From Microcaldota archaeon (GTDB lineage Archaea > Micrarchaeota > Micrarchaeia > Anstonellales > Anstonellaceae): a stretch of 36,130 bases of DNA. Made by a program: the position numbers and the translations under genes. The DNA lies in the NCBI GenBank assembly GCA_018304295.1, contig JAGVWK010000015.1, positions 1 through 36,130 of the forward strand, read 5' to 3'. The notes under the pieces are model-generated. The model was not told where the DNA came from and did no database searches. It saw nothing but the letters and a program-made list of their open reading frames with translations. Of this stretch, positions 1-8,154 are shown piece by piece (position 1 is the stretch's first letter; each line of letters begins with the position of its first letter).

Positions 1-2
1 AA

Positions 3-284
3 TTCCTTTCAGTATGCAAGCAAATCGTTGCGCATGGCAGCGCGATTTGCGAAGAATCATACGAAAGCATGAGAAATGTCGTTTATCCATATGGGCATGC
101 AACAACATGGAAAAAAGGGCTGGAAAAATATTTTGGGAATAATATTTCCCTTGTGCTTTGTGAGGTTAACGGTAACCACAAGGTGATAAAAACTGAATTG
201 CTGGAAATGCGCGAAGACGTTTATGACTTGACTGTGGACGGGACGCACAATTTTGCGTTATCTGCCGGCGTCTTTGTGCATAAT
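3..284 (+). other. C-terminal part of a GyrA intein (splice junction HN|S at 284/285)
   Basis: MREDVYDLTVDGTHNFALSAGVFVHN|SIDGD matches intein block F/G (VYDLTV..HNF...G.FVHN followed by Ser +1); extein GyrA sequence resumes exactly after HN. Confidence 0.9.
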
Positions 285-2372
285 TCGATAGATGGGGATA
301 ATGCTGCCGCAATGAGATATACCGAAGTGCGCATGAGCAAAATGGCAGGCGACATGCTTGAGGACATTGAAAAGCAGACAGTTGATTTTGCGGCAACGCT
401 CAAGGAGCCCCTTGTGCTTCCCTGCGCAGTGCCGAATCTGCTTGTGAACGGCTCTTCGGGAATTGCGGTAGGGATGGCCACCAACATACCTCCGCATAAC
501 CTTGGGGAGGTTGTGGATGCGCTTGTGCTCATGATAGACAGCCCCAATGCCACATTGCAGCAGCTCATGGAAAAAATAAAGGGGCCTGATTTTCCCACTG
601 GGGGGATAATATGCGGCACTTCGGGCATACTTTCCGCGTATGCAACCGGCAGGGGAAGCGTGCGCATAAGGGCGAAAACGGAAATTCTGCAAAGCAAAAA
701 GGACAAGAGCCGCAAAAAGATAATCATTACGGAAATTCCTTATCAGGTGAACAAGGCTGAGCTTGTGAAAAAAATCGCCGAGCTTGTGCGCGAGAAGGTG
801 GTGGAAGGCATAAGCGACATTGCAGACCGCTCGGACAGGACCGGAATTGAGGTTGAAATTGAGCTTAAGAGGGACGCAAATGCGGAAGTGGTGCTTAACC
901 AGCTTTATGCGCACACGCCCCTTGAGAACGCCTTTGGGATAATCAACCTTGCGCTTGTGAACAATGAGCCAAAGGTGATGCCCCTTGCCGACATGCTGCG
1001 CGAATTCATCAACCACCGCAGGACTGTGGTGAGGCGCAGGTGCGGCTTTGAGCTTTCGCAGGCGCAGGAGAGAAAGCACGTGCTTGACGGCTTCAAGGCT
1101 GCTCTTGGGAGAATTGACGATGTCGTGAAAATGCTCAAGGCGGCGGCAAATGCGCCCGCTGCAAAGGATGCGCTCGTTTCCATGCTTTCAATAGACGTGA
1201 AGCAGGCAGAGGCGATACTTGAGCTTAAGCTTGGAAGGCTAACCGCCCTTGAGCAGGGGAAAATTGAAAGTGAGCACGCCGAGCTTTCAAAGAGGATAGA
1301 GTGGCTGGCAGCCGTGCTTGCGGACGAGGCAAAAGTGTTTGCGATTGTGAAAGAGGAGCTGCTTGAGATACGGAAAAAATACGCAAACGAGAGGCGCACA
1401 AAAATAGAGCAGGGTGGGGAGGAGGGGCTGGAGCTTGAGGATTTGGTGCCTGATGAAAAGGCGGTCGTGATAATCACAAAGAGCGATTACGTAAAGCGCG
1501 TGGGGCTTGAGGAATATCGCGTGCAAGGAAGGGGCGGCAAGGGCGTGCTTGGCACTGAAATGAAGGAGGAGGACGAGGTAAAGGACGTTCTTGTGTGCAA
1601 CACGCACGATTATTTGCTTTGTTTTACGCATCAGGGGACGGTGCATTGGCTCAAGGTGTATAAAATACCACAAACCGGCAGGTATGCGATGGGCAGGCCC
1701 ATTGTGAATTTGCTGAACGTAAAGGAGGAGAGGCTTGCCCATCGCATACCTGCCGGTTTGTGGTATTTTATACACCTTGAGCCAATGCACCGTCCCCTGA
1801 GCGGCATAATTGCAATCACGCTGCGTGAGAAAGACGAGCTCATAGAGGTGCGCAAAACCGACGGGAAAAGGAACATAATAATAGGCACAAAGGACGGGTA
1901 CGCGATACGCTTTGAGGAGGAAGACGTGCGCGAGATAGGAAGGACTGGGCAGGGGGTGCGCGGCATTGACCTGCGCGAGGGCGATGAAGTTATAGGGATG
2001 GCGCTTGATGACGTTAAAACCCTTCTTACTGTGTGCGAGAACGGGTATGGGAAGCGCACAGAGCTTGAGGAATACCGCGTACAAGGAAGAGGAGGAATGG
2101 GAGTGATAAACATACAGGCGGACGAGCGCAACGGCAAGGTTGTTGCGCTGCGCGCTGTTGAGGATGATGACGAGCTCATACTGCTTTCCAACATGGGCAA
2201 GGCAATAAGGATTCCGGCAGCAGGCATATCTGTTGTGGGCAGGAACACAAAGGGCGTTCGGCTCATGAGGATGCAGGAAAACGAGAAAGTTGTTGCGCTT
2301 GCGGTCGTAAAGAAAGAGCCCGACGGTAACGGGAACAAGGCGGAAAAGAAAGAAGACGCGCCCGCCTCTTAA
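3..2372 (+). CDS. gyrA: DNA gyrase subunit A, 3' part (5' end outside window), interrupted by an intein
   Basis: Frame open from the left edge; after the intein, SIDGDNAAAMRYTEVRMSKMAGDMLEDIEKQTVDF and PNLLVNGSSGIAVGMATNIPPHNLGEV are diagnostic GyrA motifs (catalytic Tyr in AAMRYTE); QGRGGKG (GyrA-box-like) and NGYGKRTELEEYRVQGRGGMGVINI in the C-terminal domain. Confidence 0.96.
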   Translation, partial: FLSVCKQIVAHGSAICEESYESMRNVVYPYGHATTWKKGLEKYFGNNISLVLCEVNGNHKVIKTELLEMREDVYDLTVDGTHNFALSAGVFVHNSIDGDNAAAMRYTEVRMSKMAGDMLEDIEKQTVDFAATLKEPLVLPCAVPNLLVNGSSGIAVGMATNIPPHNLGEVVDALVLMIDSPNATLQQLMEKIKGPDFPTGGIICGTSGILSAYATGRGSVRIRAKTEILQSKKDKSRKKIIITEIPYQVNKAELVKKIAELVREKVVEGISDIADRSDRTGIEVEIELKRDANAEVVLNQLYAHTPLENAFGIINLALVNNEPKVMPLADMLREFINHRRTVVRRRCGFELSQAQERKHVLDGFKAALGRIDDVVKMLKAAANAPAAKDALVSMLSIDVKQAEAILELKLGRLTALEQGKIESEHAELSKRIEWLAAVLADEAKVFAIVKEELLEIRKKYANERRTKIEQGGEEGLELEDLVPDEKAVVIITKSDYVKRVGLEEYRVQGRGGKGVLGTEMKEEDEVKDVLVCNTHDYLLCFTHQGTVHWLKVYKIPQTGRYAMGRPIVNLLNVKEERLAHRIPAGLWYFIHLEPMHRPLSGIIAITLREKDELIEVRKTDGKRNIIIGTKDGYAIRFEEEDVREIGRTGQGVRGIDLREGDEVIGMALDDVKTLLTVCENGYGKRTELEEYRVQGRGGMGVINIQADERNGKVVALRAVEDDDELILLSNMGKAIRIPAAGISVVGRNTKGVRLMRMQENEKVVALAVVKKEPDGNGNKAEKKEDAPAS
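1631..1800. repeat. 65-bp perfect inverted repeat inside gyrA (arms 1631-1695 and 1736-1800, 40-nt spacer)
   Basis: tcaggggacggtgcattggctcaaggtgtataaaataccacaaaccggcaggtatgcgatgggca is the exact reverse complement of 1736-1800. Confidence 0.97.
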
Positions 2373-4484
2373 AGCTTAGCCCATTTGAGCGTGAGCGCGT
2401 TAAGCACTACTGAAACGCTTGAGAGCGCCATTGCGCCGCCCGCTATTATTGGGGAGAGAAGCACGCCGCTTGAGTAGTAGAAAACTCCGGCAGCTATTGG
2501 AATGCCCACCACATTATACACAAGTGCCCAGAACATGTTCTGCTTTATTTTGCTTATTGTCGCCCTGCCAAGCACTATTGCGCGGGGAACGTCCATTGGG
2601 TCGCTTTTCATAAGAACAACAGAGCCGGTTTCCATTGCAACATCGGTGCCCGAGCCCATTGCAATTCCTATGTCCGCCTGTGCAAGCGCGGGCGCGTCGT
2701 TTATACCGTCCCCCACCATTGCGACCTTGATGCCTTTCTCTTGCAGCTTTTTCACGTATGCCGCCTTGTCCTGCGGGAGGACTTCCGAAAACACGTTCTT
2801 TATGCCTGCGAGCTTTGCAATTGCGCTTGCGGTGCGCGCATTGTCCCCTGTAATAAGCCAGCTTTCTATTCCCAGCTCGCGCAACTTGCTTATTGCTTTT
2901 ATGCTTGTGGGGCGGATTGTATCCGCGATTGCGATTATTGCGGCGGGTTCCCTCTTTTGCCTTCCCGTCCGGCTTTCCAATGTAAATTTTTTGGCTGCCT
3001 ATTTTTGCCTCAACACCGTGCCCGGGGGTTGCCTTAAAGCCGGTTGCCTTTTTTGCCTGCGCGCCTTTTTCCTTTGCATATTGCACTATTGCGCCTGCAA
3101 GTGGATGTTCGGAATTTCTTTCTATTGAGAATGCAAAGGAAAGAAGCTGCCTTTCATTGCCCAAAAGGCGGTTGCCTGCCAGCACAATGAAATCAGTTAC
3201 TTTTGGCTTTCCCTCCGTTATTGTGCCCGTCTTGTCAAATATTATTGCCTTTATCTTGTGCATTAGCTCAAGGCTTTCCGCGTTCTTTATCAGTATGCCC
3301 TTTTGCGCGCCTATTCCCGTGCCCACCATTATTGCAGTCGGGGTTGCAAGCCCCAATGCGCAGGGGCACGCTATTACGAGCACGGAGACTGCTATTATGA
3401 GGGCAAATGAGAGTGTCTGGCCGAGCACAAGATACCAAGCAAGAAACGAGAGGACTGCGATTGCTATCACTATTGGCACGAAAACCGCGCTTATCTCGTC
3501 CGCAAAGCGCTGTATGCTTGCGCGGCTGCCCTGCGCCTCCTCAACAAGCTTCACTATTTTTGCAAGCACGGTGCCCTCCCCAACTTTTGTTGCGCGCAAA
3601 GTGAGAGAGCCGTGCTTGTTTATTGAGCCGCCTACCACGTGCGAGCCTTTTTTCTTTTCAACAGGCATGCTTTCCCCGCTTATCATGCTCTCATCAACTG
3701 ATGAGTCCCCGCTTATCACAATGCCATCCACAGGAATGCTTTCGCCTGGCTTTACAAGTATCATGTCGCCGATTTTCACTTGCGCGATGGGTATTTTCTG
3801 CTCCTTTGCGCCCCTTATCACAGTCGCATATTTGGGGGAGAGGTCCATGAGCTTTCTTATTGCCTCTGATGTGCGCCCTTTTGCAAGCGCCTCAAGATAT
3901 TTCCCAAGTATTACAAGCGTGATGAGCACCGCTGCTGTTTCAAAATATTGCTCCTCCACAAAGCCAAAGAGCGCCGCTACGCTGTAGAAATACGCCGCGG
4001 ATGTGCCGACCGCAATAAGGGTGTCCATGCTTGCGGACCTGTTTTGCAATGCGCTCCATGCGCCAAGGTAAAAATGCCTGCCGACGTAAAACTGCACCGG
4101 GGTAGAGAGAAGGAAAAGGATTTCCATCCGATAAGGGAATTCCATAAGGAACATGCCGATTATGAGCGCGGGAAAGGAAAGCACCGCGCCTATCATGAGC
4201 AATTTTTTAAGCTCCGCTATTTCCTCTTCGCGCATTTTCTTTTCGCGCTCGCGATCCGCGCCAATGCTTGCGGAATAGCCCTTTGCCTTTACAACTTCAA
4301 TGAGCTTTTGCACGCCTGTTTTCTTTTCGTCAAATTCCACCAGCGCCTTCCCGGCAGCATAGTTCACGTTTGCATTACTTACGCCCTCTGCCTTTGCAAG
4401 CGCGCGCGTGAGCAATACTGCGCACGAGGCGCAGTGCATCCCGTTTATCGTGAGTTCAGCTTTTTTCATGCCGGCTTTTTTCAT
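2369..4484 (-). pseudogene. copA: Cu+-type P1B ATPase (CopA-like), split into two frames near 2945-2985
   Basis: N-part: [21 protein letters not shown] (CPC), [19 protein letters not shown]-part in another frame: [54 protein letters not shown]. Neither frame alone is complete. Confidence 0.8.
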
Positions 4485-4493
4485 GTGCCCACC

Positions 4494-4516
4494 TATATAT
4501 CTTTTTTGGATATATA
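4494..4516. promoter_or_regulatory. Dyad TATATATC-N7-GATATATA between divergent copA and the TRASH regulator
   Basis: Perfect 8-bp inverted arms (4494-4501, 4509-4516) in the divergent promoter region, AT-rich as for archaeal TATA elements. Confidence 0.5.
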
Positions 4517-4558
4517 AAAACCGAACATATTAAAAAGAGATTGGTGCATAATGCAAGC

Positions 4559-4978
4559 ATGGCTTCAAAAATAAAAGTTACCAATCTCGCAAAGTTCGCC
4601 ATACTTCTTTCCCTTTCAAAGGGGCGCCAGCACGGATATGGGCTCATGAAAAAAGTGGAGGATGCGCTTGGGGTGCGCCCAAGCCCCGCGCAGGTGTATC
4701 CTTTCCTTTCTTCCCTTGTGAAAAAGGGCTACGTTGAAGTGATAGAGAGAGGAACGCGGGAGAAAAAGGAATACGTGCTCACAAAGGAAGGCAAAAGAAT
4801 GCTTTCGGGCTTTTTGCACAAGTTCTCGGATTTGTTTGAAATTGCGATTGAGGGCAACATAACGCAGTGCGCGCACTGCAAGTGCAAGGTGTACGGCAAG
4901 GCATACACGGAAAAGAGAAAGGGGATTTTGATGCCCTTTTGCTGCCCGCACTGCGCTGCGAATTACCTGAAAAAATAG
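4559..4978 (+). CDS. PadR-like winged-helix regulator with C-terminal TRASH-like metal-binding domain
   Basis: FAILLSLSKGRQHGYGLMKKVEDALGVRPSPAQVYPFLSSLVKKGYVEV (PadR-type wHTH) plus CAHCKCKVYGKAYTEKRKGILMPFCCPHCAANYLKK (TRASH-like Cys pattern); divergent from copA. Confidence 0.8.
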   Translation: MASKIKVTNLAKFAILLSLSKGRQHGYGLMKKVEDALGVRPSPAQVYPFLSSLVKKGYVEVIERGTREKKEYVLTKEGKRMLSGFLHKFSDLFEIAIEGNITQCAHCKCKVYGKAYTEKRKGILMPFCCPHCAANYLKK

Positions 4979-4986
4979 GTGGTTTT

Positions 4987-5184
4987 ATGGAAGAGAAATT
5001 TTCTGTGAAGGGAATGCACTGCAAAAGCTGCGAGGAAATGCTCAAGATGGACATTGGCGAGCTTGCAGGGGTGAAGGAGATAAAGGCGGATTTCAGGAGC
5101 GGGAGCGTTGTTGTAAAAGGGGATTCCCTTGATAGGAAGAAAATAATTGAAACAATAAAGAAAAGCGGCTATAAGGCGCAATGA
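4987..5184 (+). CDS. HMA-domain copper chaperone (CopZ-like)
   Basis: 65 aa, single HMA domain with GMHCKSC. Confidence 0.85.
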   Translation: MEEKFSVKGMHCKSCEEMLKMDIGELAGVKEIKADFRSGSVVVKGDSLDRKKIIETIKKSGYKAQ

Positions 5185-5239
5185 GAAAGGCAAACGGAAA
5201 AATGGCGGAACTTGCGGATGGGCTCAAGGCGGTGGTTTT

Positions 5240-6211
5240 GTGGAAAAAATAGAACTTAAAATAGATGGGATGACGTGCAACTCCTGCGAGAGGCTTATTT
5301 CAAAGGCAGTTGAAAGCTTGGGCGGGAAGGTGCACAGAATAAGCGCAAGCGAGGGAAGGGCGACAATAGAAATAGAGGAGGGAAAACAGGAGCAAATGCT
5401 GGCAAAAATAAAAGAGGCGGGATATGAGCCGCACGTGCAAGGCGGCAGCGGCGAAATGCGCGAACAGCAAGGCAGCAGTGCGTTGGGAGGCGAAGTTTCA
5501 TTTGCATCCTTTGAGCAGGAGGCCGCTGATTTTTTCAAAAGGCTGCTGAACGCAGGCGAACTTTCCATTGAGAGGGACATATTGAAGATGTCGGTTTTCA
5601 CGCTTCTTGCGCTCTTTGCCCTAAGCTTTGTGGCGTATTTGTTTGCATGGAACAAGGGCGGGCAGGGCGCGCTTTACCAGTTTGTGCTTTACGGGATGGT
5701 TGCAAATGTTGCTGCGCTGGCTGCGATTTCGCAGATAAACACGTATGGGAGAAACCTTTCATGCATGAACGGCATGATGGTTGGGATGACGGTTGGCATG
5801 ATGGGAGGGTTTCTCATTGGTGCGGTTGTCGGGGCAACAAACGGGATGTTTGTGGGCTCGCTTATTGGAATGGCGGCAGGCACAATAGGCGGATATTATT
5901 GCGGAAGGTGCTGCGGCATAATGGGAGTGCTTGAGGGCATGATGGCAGGGCTTATGGGCGGCACAATGGGCGCGATGCTCACGGTGATGATGCTTGCGGA
6001 CAATTTGCTGCTTTTTATGCCGGTGCTTTTTGCAGCGTGCATTGCAATACTTTGGGGGCTTGCGTTCATGATGCACCAGAACCATCGGCACGCGCAAAGG
6101 GAAAGTGCGGTTTCCTTTGGAACGTTTTTCATGCTTGCGCTTTGCGCAAGCATAATCGTCGCTGCGGTCATAATGTACGGGCCGCGCGCTTCAATTGTTT
6201 TTGGCACATAA
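5240..6211 (+). CDS. HMA-domain protein with Met/Gly-rich polytopic membrane domain (possible copper membrane protein)
   Basis: GTG start; N-terminal HMA with GMTCNSC; several hydrophobic segments incl. MNGMMVGMTVGMMGGFLIGAVVGATNGMFVGSLIGMAAG and YYCGRCCGIMGVLEGMMAGLMGGTMGAML. Confidence 0.7.
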   Translation: MEKIELKIDGMTCNSCERLISKAVESLGGKVHRISASEGRATIEIEEGKQEQMLAKIKEAGYEPHVQGGSGEMREQQGSSALGGEVSFASFEQEAADFFKRLLNAGELSIERDILKMSVFTLLALFALSFVAYLFAWNKGGQGALYQFVLYGMVANVAALAAISQINTYGRNLSCMNGMMVGMTVGMMGGFLIGAVVGATNGMFVGSLIGMAAGTIGGYYCGRCCGIMGVLEGMMAGLMGGTMGAMLTVMMLADNLLLFMPVLFAACIAILWGLAFMMHQNHRHAQRESAVSFGTFFMLALCASIIVAAVIMYGPRASIVFGT

Positions 6212-6266
6212 GCATTTTTGGCGTGTAGGCGCATAGGGCATGCTTCAATTGTTTTTGGAACATAAG
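6188..6266. repeat. 25-bp direct repeat, one mismatch, 54 bp apart, spanning a stop codon
   Basis: gcttcaattgtttttggcacataag (6188-6212) and gcttcaattgtttttggaacataag (6242-6266). Confidence 0.9.
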
Positions 6267-6298
6267 AATTGCGGCTGCAGGCTGTGGCTGCAAGCGCA

Positions 6299-6880
6299 TT
6301 AGAAAAGCATGCTGCGCAGGGATTGCACGTGCTTTGAGTGCGCGCCTTTTTGAAGAAGCGGCAAAAGAACCGCTATTGAAAAGGAAAGGGCAAGCGTGAA
6401 GAGCGCTATTTGCCGCACGTGCGCAATCGGGACCGATGGGTGCGCTCCCAGCGCATAGTCCGCAAAATCATTGAGCAAAAACCATGCAAGCAGGAGGAAA
6501 ATGGCTGCTTTGGGGGTTTCTTTTGGCAGCAGCAAAAAGCCCTGCGCAGCCATTCCAATGTGCCCTAGCATGAAAATTGAATACATCAGGATGTCTGCCG
6601 GCGAAAAATAGTAAGTGCCGTAAAAAAAGAGCACTAAAATCGTCCATAAGCCGTATTTGAGCGTGCTTGCTGCTATTATGAGATTTAGTGTTTCGCTTTT
6701 TATTTTTCCCAGAAGCATTAGGATGCAAAGGAATACGTAGAGGGGGCAGTCTGGGATGAAAAGCCACAGCAGCAAGGATGAGGAGAGAAGCTGCGCCGAA
6801 TAAAACCACAGGCCTATTAGCACTGCGGCAACATTGAGCATAAGGACAAGCAAGAAAAGCATTCCGTGTTTTTTCTCCAT
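6299..6880 (-). CDS. DUF1405-like integral membrane protein
   Basis: WFYSAQLLSSSLLLWLFIPDCPLYVFLCI and several TM segments resemble the DUF1405 family; start taken at internal MEKKHG. Confidence 0.6.
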   Translation of the reverse strand: MEKKHGMLFLLVLMLNVAAVLIGLWFYSAQLLSSSLLLWLFIPDCPLYVFLCILMLLGKIKSETLNLIIAASTLKYGLWTILVLFFYGTYYFSPADILMYSIFMLGHIGMAAQGFLLLPKETPKAAIFLLLAWFLLNDFADYALGAHPSVPIAHVRQIALFTLALSFSIAVLLPLLQKGAHSKHVQSLRSMLF

Positions 6881-6885
6881 TCTTA

Positions 6886-7371
6886 TCACAGTTTTTTTAT
6901 CACCCTGCACGGGATGCCCCCTGCAAGGCAGTTTGGAGGGATGTCGGAGTTCACAAGGGACATTGCGGAGATTTGGGCATTGCTGCCTATTTTCACTCCT
7001 GCAAGCACTGTGCTGTTTGCTCCTATGAGCACATTGTCCCCTATTTTCACCCTGCCCACATTTGCACTTTTAATCAGGAACTCATGCGCCAAAATTGTCG
7101 CATTGAAGCCTATTACGCAGTTTTCTCCTATTTCAATAAGCTCCGGAAAGAAAAAATCGCACGTTGCGCCGTACGCGAACGCGGTGTTTTTCCCTATTTT
7201 CATCCCAAGCAGGTGATAAAGGCCGTTCTTCAGCGAAACGGACGGGAGGTGCCGGCACAACTGCACTATTAGGAAATTGAAAAAGATGATTGCGGGGTTT
7301 TTTGCCCTCCACCAGTAGTTGAGCGCGTTTTTCCCTTCCAAGGGCATTTGCAGCCCCTCAAGAACCCTCAT
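6886..7371 (-). CDS. Left-handed beta-helix (hexapeptide) acyltransferase
   Basis: IGKNTAFAYGATCDFFFPELIEIGENCVIGFNATILAHEF...VKIGDNVLIGANSTVLAGVKIGSNAQISAMSLVNSDIPPNCLAGGIPCRVIK. Confidence 0.85.
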   Translation of the reverse strand: MRVLEGLQMPLEGKNALNYWWRAKNPAIIFFNFLIVQLCRHLPSVSLKNGLYHLLGMKIGKNTAFAYGATCDFFFPELIEIGENCVIGFNATILAHEFLIKSANVGRVKIGDNVLIGANSTVLAGVKIGSNAQISAMSLVNSDIPPNCLAGGIPCRVIKKL

Positions 7372-7959
7372 TTAGTTCGCCTTTATTGTGGAGTATATTT
7401 GCGCAGCGCCTTCCGCCATCCTGTCTTTTATATAGGATTTGTATGCTTCCCGCTTGGGAGTGCACACCGCGTCCGCAGGGCAGTCTATGAAGTCCTTCCA
7501 CGTTTGGAACAGACCGGTGTCGTTGAATGCTTTTACTTTTTGCTCGTATTCCGATATTTTGCTGTAGGTCGGGATTGCGGCTGTTTCAAATAGTTCGGAG
7601 TAATCGTTTAGAAGCTCCAGATGCGCCTCGTATTTTGCAGTTGAGGCGCGTATTGCCAAAAGCGAGGTGGTTGCGTTTTCAAGGGAAGCGTCGGTTTCAA
7701 GCAGCTCCTGCCTGCATGATGTTGCCTCGCCTGCCGCATCGGCTTTTTGGCTTAGGCAGCCCGCATAGTTTTTTTCAGCGGCATTTAGGCGCGTTTCATA
7801 GTCGGCTGCGCTTATGCGCAAATCCTCAAGCTGCAAAAGGTATGAGTCGCGCTCCGCTGCGACCTGCTGGTATTGCTGCACATCCACTTTTTCAGTGCAG
7901 CCGAAAAACAATGCGAGTGAGAAAATTGCGAGCATTGAAAGCGCGCTTATTGGCTTCAT
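7372..7959 (-). CDS. Putative lipoprotein with coiled coil
   Basis: Signal peptide and lipobox-like LALFFGC followed by predicted coiled coil; start MKPISALSML. Confidence 0.6.
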   Translation of the reverse strand: MKPISALSMLAIFSLALFFGCTEKVDVQQYQQVAAERDSYLLQLEDLRISAADYETRLNAAEKNYAGCLSQKADAAGEATSCRQELLETDASLENATTSLLAIRASTAKYEAHLELLNDYSELFETAAIPTYSKISEYEQKVKAFNDTGLFQTWKDFIDCPADAVCTPKREAYKSYIKDRMAEGAAQIYSTIKAN

Positions 7960-8075
7960 CTTTACACCGTGCAAAGCAACGCGCGCTTGTTTTTTAATGC
8001 TATTTGACGCAAAAGCGCGGACTGGGCACTGCCAAGCGCGCCACGCAAAAAAAATTCGCCGGAAGCTGGAAAAGT

Positions 8076-8145
8076 GTGTTAATTTCTTATTGACAGTGTT
8101 AAGACCGTGCTAACATTTATAAAGAAGATGTTAATATAATGTTGA
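8076..8145. promoter_or_regulatory. Promoter of the heat-shock operon: five RTGYTRA boxes around TATA element TTTATAAA (8116-8123)
   Basis: gtgttaa 8076, gtgttaa 8096, gtgctaa 8107, atgttaa 8128, atgttga 8139; start-to-start spacing 20, 11, 21, 11. Confidence 0.6.
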
Positions 8146-8154
8146 CAGATTGGA

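Noticed and set aside
258-1079. 273-aa minus-strand ORF opposite gyrA
   Set aside because: Antisense shadow in a GC-rich coding region; the plus frame has clear GyrA homology.
1287-2084. 265-aa minus-strand ORF in gyrA containing TVHWLKVYKIPQTGRYAMG
   Set aside because: Antisense shadow of gyrA; the familiar peptide appears only because of the inverted repeat.
2502-3987. Plus-strand ORFs (208 and 276 aa) opposite copA
   Set aside because: Mirror ORFs of the P-type ATPase; no recognisable domains.
8076-8145. CIRCE element (HrcA operator) at the heat-shock promoter
   Set aside because: The CIRCE inverted repeat TTAGCACTC-N9-GAGTGCTAA is absent; boxes are mainly direct, phased repeats.
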